DNA of 9,950 bases from an uncultured Clostridia bacterium (GTDB lineage Bacteria; Bacillota; Clostridia; Christensenellales; Borkfalkiaceae). The stretch is taken from contig CALDMH010000007.1 of the NCBI GenBank assembly GCA_937915565.1, positions 1 to 9,950 of the forward strand, in the 5' to 3' direction. The position numbers were made by a program, and so were the translations under genes. Under the pieces are notes generated by a model that had not been told where the DNA came from, searched no databases, and was given only the letters and a program-made list of their open reading frames with translations. Of the stretch, positions 4,867-9,950 are shown in pieces; position 1 is the stretch's first letter; each line of letters starts with the position of its first letter.

Positions 4867-6213
4867 ATGAAAAAATACGAGGTCGCAATCATCGGCGGAG
4901 GTTTTTCCGGGCTTACCTCCGCAGTGTTTTTATCCGAAAGTTTCGGCGGCGAAAACGTTCTCGTTCTCGAAAAAAACGACAGGGTTGGCAAGAAGATTTT
5001 AGCCACGGGAAACGGCAGGGGAAACATTACCAACAAAAACGTTTCCGAAAGTGATTATCATTCTTTCGGGGCAGGCGAAAATTCCGCGGACGAAAACTTT
5101 GCCGGCGAAAACATCGCAAGCGAAAGAATAGAGAACACTCTTCAAAAGTACGGCAATAAGTCGATTATCTCGTATTTTTATTCTTTGGGCGTACCCGTAA
5201 CCGCGGACGGCGATAAGGTTTTTCCGGCAAGTTTGCAGGCTTCGTCCGTTCTCGACGCGATAAGGGCAAAACTCGAATATCTTCAAACCGACGTGAAAAC
5301 GGCGTCGGAATGTCTGGGCATAGAAAGAAACGGCGACGGGTATTCGCTTAAAACCGTTTCGGGACGATACGAGGCGAAAAGGGTTATTTTCGCTGCGGGC
5401 GGAAAGACGGGTAAACAATACGGCACGGACGGTAACGCTTTTAAAATACTTAAAGAACGGGGTGTGGAAATCACTCCGCTTTATCCCGCAATCGTGCAGT
5501 TAAAAACCGAAACGGAGCATATAAAAGGGCTCAAAAATCTCAAAGAAAAAGCTCTCGTAACCGCATTTGACGGCGAAAAGAAACTGAAAAGTTTTTACGG
5601 CGACGTTCTTTTCACCGATTACGGCGTGAGCGGCAACGCGGCGTTTTATCTTTCGTCGTATCTCGTTGGGGCGAAAGAGCCGTGGCTTTCGATTTCTTTC
5701 ACAGAAAAAACTCAATCGGAACTTGCCGATTTTTTGAATGAAAAAATAACGAATCTGCCATACGTTTCCGTCGACGACGTCCTTTCGGGCGTGATAAACA
5801 AACAAATAGGAAAAGCAATCGTGAAACGGAGCGGCGCAGGCGATAAAAGCGCGCGGTCTATGGAAAAAATCGCCGCGGCGGCAAAGGATTTCAGGCTGAA
5901 AGTCTCGGGAACGCTCGGCTTCGATTACGCGCAGGTTACGCGTGGCGGCGTTTCGCTTAAAGAAACCGACGAAAATTTCGAGCTTAAAAAACTCCCGAAC
6001 GTATTCGTTACGGGCGAAGCGTTGGACGTGGACGGCAATTGCGGAGGATACAATTTGCAGTGGGCATATTCCACGTCGAGAATCGTTTGCGAAAAAATAA
6101 TCGGGTCTGCGGCTAAAACGACGGATATAACGACGGCAAAAACGGCGGATAAAACGGTTAGTAAAGCCGATAAAACGGATGAAAAACGGCGGATAAAATA
6201 TGAAAATCGATAA
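4867..6213 (+). CDS. NAD(P)/FAD-dependent oxidoreductase, HI0933/YhiN/BaiN family
   Basis: A 448-residue cytosolic flavoprotein. The N-terminal Rossmann motif binds FAD: GxGxxG at 10-15 (GGGFSG) and the ribose-binding Glu35 at the end of the second strand (VLVLEK). The family hallmark KKILATGNGRGNITN is at 42-56, and the C-terminal FAD motif is at 383-402 (GEALDVDGNCGGYNLQWAYS). These motifs and length define the HI0933-like family, which includes YhiN and BaiN; BaiN reduces 3-oxo bile acid intermediates in Clostridium scindens, but most members have no known substrate, so a bile-acid role should not be assumed. The start has GGAGG (4857-4861) 5 nt upstream. The family usually ends soon after the last FAD motif; here a Lys/Thr/Asp-rich tail (about 415-448) is added and runs 14 nt into the next gene. 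First gene of a two-flavoprotein operon. Confidence 0.93.
   Translation: MKKYEVAIIGGGFSGLTSAVFLSESFGGENVLVLEKNDRVGKKILATGNGRGNITNKNVSESDYHSFGAGENSADENFAGENIASERIENTLQKYGNKSIISYFYSLGVPVTADGDKVFPASLQASSVLDAIRAKLEYLQTDVKTASECLGIERNGDGYSLKTVSGRYEAKRVIFAAGGKTGKQYGTDGNAFKILKERGVEITPLYPAIVQLKTETEHIKGLKNLKEKALVTAFDGEKKLKSFYGDVLFTDYGVSGNAAFYLSSYLVGAKEPWLSISFTEKTQSELADFLNEKITNLPYVSVDDVLSGVINKQIGKAIVKRSGAGDKSARSMEKIAAAAKDFRLKVSGTLGFDYAQVTRGGVSLKETDENFELKKLPNVFVTGEALDVDGNCGGYNLQWAYSTSRIVCEKIIGSAAKTTDITTAKTADKTVSKADKTDEKRRIKYENR
6138..6198 (+). repeat. 17-bp direct repeat in the 3' tail of the first flavoprotein gene
   Basis: AAAAACGGCGGATAAAA occurs at 6138-6154 and again at 6182-6198, an offset of 44 nt, so the two copies are read in different frames (KTADK and EKRRIK). 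Shorter variants (GATAAAACGG) lie between them. The second copy abuts the start codon of the next gene. Confidence 0.8.
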
Positions 6214-7723
6214 TCTAAAATTGCCCGTAACCGCAAATTTATGCGAGCTTAAACGCCTTGCGGAGAAGCGTTCGGGGATAAAAAACGCGGCGTATTTCAG
6301 GATTTTGAAAAAGTCTTTGGACGCGCGCGATAAGAATAATATACTTTACGTTTACAGCGTGGAAATATCGAAAGAGCCGTTTTCGAAAGTTCAAAAACCG
6401 ATTTTGAAATGCCCCGCAAAACCCGTCGACGTCGTTATTGCGGGCTACGGTCCTGCGGGAATGTTTTGCGCGTTATACCTTGCGAGGGCGGGTTATAATC
6501 CGATTGTTCTGGAACGGGGAAAGAGCGTTGACGAAAGGCAAAAGTTCGTCTATAAGTTCGTTAACGACGGTTTTTTGGACGTAAACAGCAATATTCAGTT
6601 CGGCGAAGGCGGGGCGGGAACGTTCTCCGACGGCAAACTTAACACGGGCGTAAATCACCCGCTTATAAAAACCGTACTTCGAGATTTCGTGGAGCACGGC
6701 GCGCCGGAGGATATAGAATATCTCGCGAAGCCGCATATAGGCAGCGACAGGCTTCCTTCCACGGTTAAATCGATAAGGCTCGAAACGGAAAGGCTCGGAG
6801 GGAAGATTCTTTTCTCGCACAAACTCGAAAAAATAAACGTTTTAAACGGCAAGGTCGTTTCGGTCGTTGCAAACGGAAAGGAAATTAAAGCCGACGCGGT
6901 CGTTCTGGCGATAGGTCACAGCGCGAGAGATACTTTTTCTATGCTTTTAAACGGTGGCGTCGCTATGGAAAGAAAAGCCTTTGCAATCGGCGTGAGGATA
7001 GAGCATAAAAGAGCGGCGATTGACGAAGCGCAATACGGCGCGAAATACGCAGGGCTTCTTCCCGCCGCGGATTACAGGCTTGCGAGCCATAAAGGCAACA
7101 GAGGAGTTTTCACTTTTTGTATGTGCCCCGGCGGTTACGTTATGCCGTCGGCTTCCGAGGAGGGAATGGCCGTTACCAACGGAATGAGTTTGTACGCGCG
7201 TGACGGCGAAAACTCGAACAGCGCGGTTTTGTGCGAGGTTTACCCGACGGATTTTTACGAAGGGGTTCTCGGCGGAGCGGAACTTCAACGAGAGATTGAA
7301 AGGGCGGCGTTCAGGCTCGGAGGCGGGGATTATAAAGCGCCCGTTCAAACGGTGAAGGACTTTTTTGCGGGCAGGCGTTCGGAGGCGATTTATGCCGTTA
7401 AACCGACTTATAGCCGGGGATACGAGTTTTCGGAGCTCGGCTTAGGCGTTCCGAAATTCATCTCGGAAAACCTCAAAATCGGCATCAAGGATATGGACGG
7501 AAAACTTAAAGGCTTCGCTTCGGACGAAGCCGTTTTAACGGGTTATGAAACGCGTTCGTCAAGCCCCGTCAGGATTCTTCGCGGAGAAAATTCGGAGAGT
7601 GTTTCCACGGAAAACCTTTTCCCTTGCGGCGAGGGGTGCGGTTATGCCGGCGGAATAATGAGCGCGGCGGTGGACGGAATCAGAACGGCGATTGCCGTAT
7701 CCGAAAAATTCGGAAAAGAATAA
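6200..7723 (+). CDS. FAD-dependent dehydrogenase of the COG2509 type
   Basis: A 507-residue flavoprotein. An N-terminal domain of about 75 residues without cofactor motifs precedes the FAD-binding Rossmann motif GYGPAGMFCALYLARAGY (82-99), with the ribose-contacting Glu105 in IVLERG. A conserved block, SNIQFGEGGAGTFSDGKLNTG, starts at residue 130, and a C-terminal FAD motif CGEGCGYAGGIMSAAVDG lies at 476-493. These features and the length match the uncharacterised FAD-dependent dehydrogenases of COG2509, for which I know no substrate. The ATG overlaps the stop of the upstream flavoprotein by 14 nt, and only a poor ribosome binding site (GGCGGA) precedes it, so translation is probably coupled to the gene before. 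That suggests linked expression of two redox enzymes, though a shared pathway is only inferred. An intrinsic terminator follows 70 nt after the stop. Confidence 0.92.
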   Translation: MKIDNLKLPVTANLCELKRLAEKRSGIKNAAYFRILKKSLDARDKNNILYVYSVEISKEPFSKVQKPILKCPAKPVDVVIAGYGPAGMFCALYLARAGYNPIVLERGKSVDERQKFVYKFVNDGFLDVNSNIQFGEGGAGTFSDGKLNTGVNHPLIKTVLRDFVEHGAPEDIEYLAKPHIGSDRLPSTVKSIRLETERLGGKILFSHKLEKINVLNGKVVSVVANGKEIKADAVVLAIGHSARDTFSMLLNGGVAMERKAFAIGVRIEHKRAAIDEAQYGAKYAGLLPAADYRLASHKGNRGVFTFCMCPGGYVMPSASEEGMAVTNGMSLYARDGENSNSAVLCEVYPTDFYEGVLGGAELQREIERAAFRLGGGDYKAPVQTVKDFFAGRRSEAIYAVKPTYSRGYEFSELGLGVPKFISENLKIGIKDMDGKLKGFASDEAVLTGYETRSSSPVRILRGENSESVSTENLFPCGEGCGYAGGIMSAAVDGIRTAIAVSEKFGKE

Positions 7724-7782
7724 AATCATAAAAAAATCGAAAAAGAATAAAATAGCAAAAAGAAAAATTCGGAAAAGAATAA
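7703..7782 (+). repeat. 21-bp direct repeat: duplicated 3' end of the second flavoprotein gene
   Basis: GAAAAATTCGGAAAAGAATAA, the last six codons and stop, is at 7703-7723 and again at 7762-7782, 59 nt further on. A partial copy (GAAAAAGAATAAAAT) lies between, at 7738-7752. The downstream copies are outside any gene. Confidence 0.85.
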
Positions 7783-7792
7783 TATTTTGAAC

Positions 7793-7832
7793 GGCCCGCG
7801 GCAAAAAAATTTGCCGCGGGCCTCCCTTTTTT
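7793..7832 (+). terminator. Intrinsic terminator of the flavoprotein operon
   Basis: A perfect 13-bp stem (7793-7805 GGCCCGCGGCAAA and 7810-7822) with a 4-nt AAAA loop is followed after TCCC by six T (7827-7832). This is a typical Rho-independent terminator. Confidence 0.93.
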
Positions 7833-7845
7833 AAGCCGTTTTTTG

Positions 7846-7874
7846 TTTACTTTTTAATTTTTTTATTATATAAT
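7846..7874 (+). promoter_or_regulatory. Promoter for the MBL-rho operon
   Basis: TTTACT (7846-7851), a 17-bp spacer and an exact TATAAT (7869-7874), just downstream of the preceding terminator. The start of transcription near 7881 would leave a leader of about 198 nt before the ATG at 8079. Confidence 0.65.
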
Positions 7875-7880
7875 GTAATC

Positions 7881-8078
7881 GTGGCGTCGTATATTTTTAT
7901 GCGAAGCGATTTTAAGAAGATTTTTAATTTCGGCAATTTTTCCGTTTTCGCAGAGAAATCGACGAGTTTTGCGATAAGCCGAGCGAGTTTTACGGGAAAC
8001 CGAATTCGGCAGGGCCGATAAGTTCCGTTCGGCTAAACGGGCGTGCGTTTTTAATTTTTCTAGTTTTCGGAGATTGAG
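7881..8078 (+). promoter_or_regulatory. Long leader of the MBL-rho operon with inverted repeats
   Basis: This leader makes up most of the 355-bp gene-free stretch at 7724-8078; the first part of that stretch holds the duplicated gene end, terminator and promoter. I see these possible stems: TCGCA (7948-7952) with TGCGA (7970-7974); an outer AGCCGA (7977-7982) with TCGGCT (8029-8034); and, enclosed by it, CGG-GAAA-CCG (7993-8002, a GNRA tetraloop) and TCGGC-AGG-GCCGA (8006-8018). The repeated CCGA/TCGGC words allow alternative pairings. A 40-codon frame (7899-8021) runs through it but has no ribosome binding site. I do not recognise a known riboswitch. Confidence 0.3.
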
Positions 8079-8693
8079 ATGGAAATCGAATATTTAGGCC
8101 ATTCGGCATTTTTCCTTAAAGGAAAAGAAAAAAGCGTGGTAACCGACCCGTTTGACGGCGTAGGTTATCCGATGAAAAGGGTGAAATGCGATTATTGTCT
8201 CGTTTCGCACGGGCATTTCGACCATTCAAACGTAAACGGCGTGGATTGCGGCAAGGTTATCGATAGCAGTCGCGACGGATTTATCGTCGTCGATTCTTTT
8301 CACGATTCCAATCTCGGCGCGCTCCGCGGAAAGAATAGGATTTTCTTCTTTTCGATAGACGGAATAAAATTTTGCCATATGGGCGACCTCGGCGAATATT
8401 ATTCGGATAGGCTCGTTGAGGAAATCGGCGAAACGGACGTGTTGTTTATCCCCGTCGGCGGAAATTACACGCTCAACGGAGCGGAAGCCGCAAAATTCGC
8501 ATCTGCGATAAAGGCGAAAATAACCGTTCCTATGCACTATAAAACGAAGAGAAGCGAAATCGACGTCGATACGCCGAACGATTTTTTAAGGCGTATGCCG
8601 AACGTCGTTAAGGTCGGCGAAAAAATAGAACTTACGAGGGAAACCTTACCGGAATACGAAAGCGTTTACGTTTTCGACGATAAAAATTTTTAA
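8079..8693 (+). CDS. Metallo-beta-lactamase-fold metal-dependent hydrolase (UlaG/UPF0173-like)
   Basis: A 204-residue cytosolic protein with the compact beta-lactamase fold. It begins EIEYLGHSAFFL, as UlaG/UPF0173-type members do. The metal site is readable: SHGHFDH at 43-49 gives His44, His46, Asp48 and His49 (HxHxDH), HMGDLG at 100-105 gives the bridging Asp103, and VPMHY gives His153; His75 (DSFHD) may help line the site. A two-metal (usually Zn2+) hydrolase is therefore expected. Relatives cleave phosphodiester or lactone bonds, and the substrate here cannot be told. GGAG (8069-8072) lies 6 nt before the ATG. It is followed after 11 nt by rho, so the two are almost surely co-transcribed. 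I know of no established link between this family and Rho, and chance adjacency is possible. Confidence 0.9.
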   Translation: MEIEYLGHSAFFLKGKEKSVVTDPFDGVGYPMKRVKCDYCLVSHGHFDHSNVNGVDCGKVIDSSRDGFIVVDSFHDSNLGALRGKNRIFFFSIDGIKFCHMGDLGEYYSDRLVEEIGETDVLFIPVGGNYTLNGAEAAKFASAIKAKITVPMHYKTKRSEIDVDTPNDFLRRMPNVVKVGEKIELTRETLPEYESVYVFDDKNF

Positions 8694-8704
8694 GAGGTGA
8701 AGAA

Positions 8705-9950
8705 ATGGCGGATAATCCCACAATGACCAAATACACCGAAGAATATCTTAAAGCGAAGAGTATTTACGATTTGAGAAGAATTTTAAGAGGCGTCGGCGGA
8801 GTTCCGGGGGGAAAGGGCAAGGCGGAGCTTATCGAGGCCGTGCTGTCGATTCAGGCGAACGACGTTGCGCCCACTCGCAGCACGAGGGGAAGAAAACCCC
8901 TTGAAATGAAGGAATTTGCAGATAATTACGAAAAGAAAGCTTTGAGCGAAAGCGGGAACGAGCTCGTAGTTAAAAACGACGCCGCGGCGTACCCCGTGAA
9001 AGAGCCTAATTTCGACAGGCTTTCTTCGGTAAGCTTTTCCGATTCCGAACGCAGGGATAACGGAGCGCCGACGGACGAAAGAGCCGAGGGCGTTTTCGAG
9101 TTGCATCCGGACGGTTACGGTTTTTTAAGGGCTAATAATTACGAATGTACCGCAAAGGACGTTTTCGTGGCGAGACCTCTCGTGAAACAGTACGGACTTC
9201 GTCGCGGCGATTTAATCGTGGGAACGAGCGCGAAACTTCGCGAAACGGGCGCGGCCGCGCTCAGGACGGTTTACTCGGTGAACGGATTTTATCCCGAAAA
9301 GTTGTTCCGTCGCCCCAATTTCGACGATTTGACGGCGAGATACCCTTCCGAGAGATTTACGCTTGAAAAAAAGGACGCCGAAGACGACCTTTCGATAAGA
9401 AGTATGGACTTGTTCTGCCCGATAGGCAAGGGGCAAAGAGGACTTATAGTCGCTCCGCCGAAGGCGGGTAAAACCACGCTTTTGAAAAAAATAGCCAATT
9501 CCATCGGCGACAATTATCCTTCCGCGCATCTTATAACGCTCCTTATCGACGAAAGACCGGAAGAGGTGACCGATATGAGAGAAAGCGTGAAAGGCGAAGT
9601 GGTTTATTCCACGTTCGACGAAACCGCCGACCATCATATCAAGGTTTCGGAGCTCGTTATGTGGCGCGCCAAGAGGTTGGCGGAACTCGGCGAGGACGTG
9701 GTGATTCTTCTCGATTCGCTAACGAAACTCGCAAGGGCGTACAATTCCACCGTTCCGTCGTCGGGCAAAACGCTTTCGGGCGGTATAGACCCGATTGCTT
9801 TGCAGCCTCCGAAGAAATTTTTCGGTTCGGCAAGAAACATCGACGGCGGCGGAAGCCTTACGATAATCGCCACGGTGCTCGTTGAAACGGGCAGCAGAAT
9901 GGACGACGTTATTTACGAGGAGTTCAAAGGCACGGGCAATATGGAGCTTA
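8705..9950 (+). CDS. rho: Transcription termination factor Rho (3' end outside the window)
   Basis: Hexameric ATP-dependent RNA helicase that ends transcription at Rho-dependent sites. 415 residues are visible and the frame runs open to the edge. Order: a Rho_N helical domain (about 11-50, KSIYDLRRILRGVG, KAELIEAVL); a linker of about 75 residues; the RNA-binding cold-shock-like domain from about 127 (EGVFELHPDGYGFLR); and the ATPase core with the Walker A loop APPKAGKTT (250-258), the DERPEEV strand, and Walker B VVILLDSLTKLARAYN (332-347). The Q-loop/R-loop region follows, and the visible part ends in EEFKGTGNMEL. Walker B reads LDSLTK where most Rho proteins have LDSITR. The K-A-G-K-T, DERPEE and LDS segments that in E. 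coli contact bicyclomycin are present. GAGGTGA (8694-8700) precedes the ATG by 4 nt. It is the second gene of an operon with the MBL hydrolase. Confidence 0.97.
   Translation, partial: MADNPTMTKYTEEYLKAKSIYDLRRILRGVGGVPGGKGKAELIEAVLSIQANDVAPTRSTRGRKPLEMKEFADNYEKKALSESGNELVVKNDAAAYPVKEPNFDRLSSVSFSDSERRDNGAPTDERAEGVFELHPDGYGFLRANNYECTAKDVFVARPLVKQYGLRRGDLIVGTSAKLRETGAAALRTVYSVNGFYPEKLFRRPNFDDLTARYPSERFTLEKKDAEDDLSIRSMDLFCPIGKGQRGLIVAPPKAGKTTLLKKIANSIGDNYPSAHLITLLIDERPEEVTDMRESVKGEVVYSTFDETADHHIKVSELVMWRAKRLAELGEDVVILLDSLTKLARAYNSTVPSSGKTLSGGIDPIALQPPKKFFGSARNIDGGGSLTIIATVLVETGSRMDDVIYEEFKGTGNMEL

Noticed and set aside
4867..6213. Calling the first flavoprotein BaiN, a bile-acid reductase
   Set aside because: Only family-level motifs are visible and no other bai genes are nearby, so a specific substrate would be over-reading.
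7899..8021. 40-codon open frame in the leader of the MBL-rho operon
   Set aside because: No Shine-Dalgarno sequence precedes it and the composition shows no recognisable protein features. A leader peptide cannot be excluded but is not supported.

Overview
The window reads as chromosomal DNA of a Gram-positive-type bacterium, most likely an uncultured member of the Clostridia (Bacillota). The grounds are strong AGGAGG-like ribosome binding sites, consensus TTGACA/TATAAT promoters, a pyruvate kinase and a Rho of recognisable type, and several genes of families common in gut Clostridia (zinc-ribbon membrane protein next to a small XRE regulator, a P-loop kinase with an LDKDSLIPLSK-type motif, HI0933-type and COG2509-type flavoproteins, DUF1508). 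This placement is inference from motifs; no database search was possible. Codon use looks uniform, and I see no insertion sequence, phage gene, tRNA, rRNA or CRISPR array.

Layout. Positions 1-848 hold the 3' part of a pyruvate kinase gene, followed by a perfect hairpin in the gap between convergent genes. At 952-1656 a small XRE repressor gene (minus strand) and a zinc-ribbon membrane protein gene (plus strand) diverge from a short intergenic region. That region carries a perfect-consensus promoter overlaid with four regularly spaced GTAC-core sites. A P-loop kinase gene (1812-2387) follows, with its own extended -10 promoter and a leader that can fold. A strong hairpin at 2415-2445 separates it from a long minus-strand gene (2595-4643). 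That gene encodes a protein with one membrane segment, a coiled coil, an acidic repeat-bearing linker and a C-terminal DUF1508 domain. From a divergent promoter region (4644-4866) runs an operon of two overlapping flavoprotein genes (4867-7723), closed by an intrinsic terminator. A second operon then starts from a promoter near 7846-7874 with a leader of about 200 nt. It encodes a metallo-beta-lactamase-fold hydrolase and the transcription terminator Rho, which is cut by the window end after 415 codons.

The genes are mostly housekeeping or of unknown role, and I do not see a clearly new multi-gene system. The points most worth a second look are: (i) the GTAC operator array between the XRE and zinc-ribbon genes; (ii) the coiled-coil/DUF1508 membrane protein, whose layout resembles that of cytoskeleton or envelope tethers; (iii) two leaders with nested inverted repeats, ahead of the kinase gene and of the MBL-rho operon; and (iv) short direct duplications at the 3' ends of three neighbouring genes, with offsets of 28, 44 and 59 nt, none a multiple of three.
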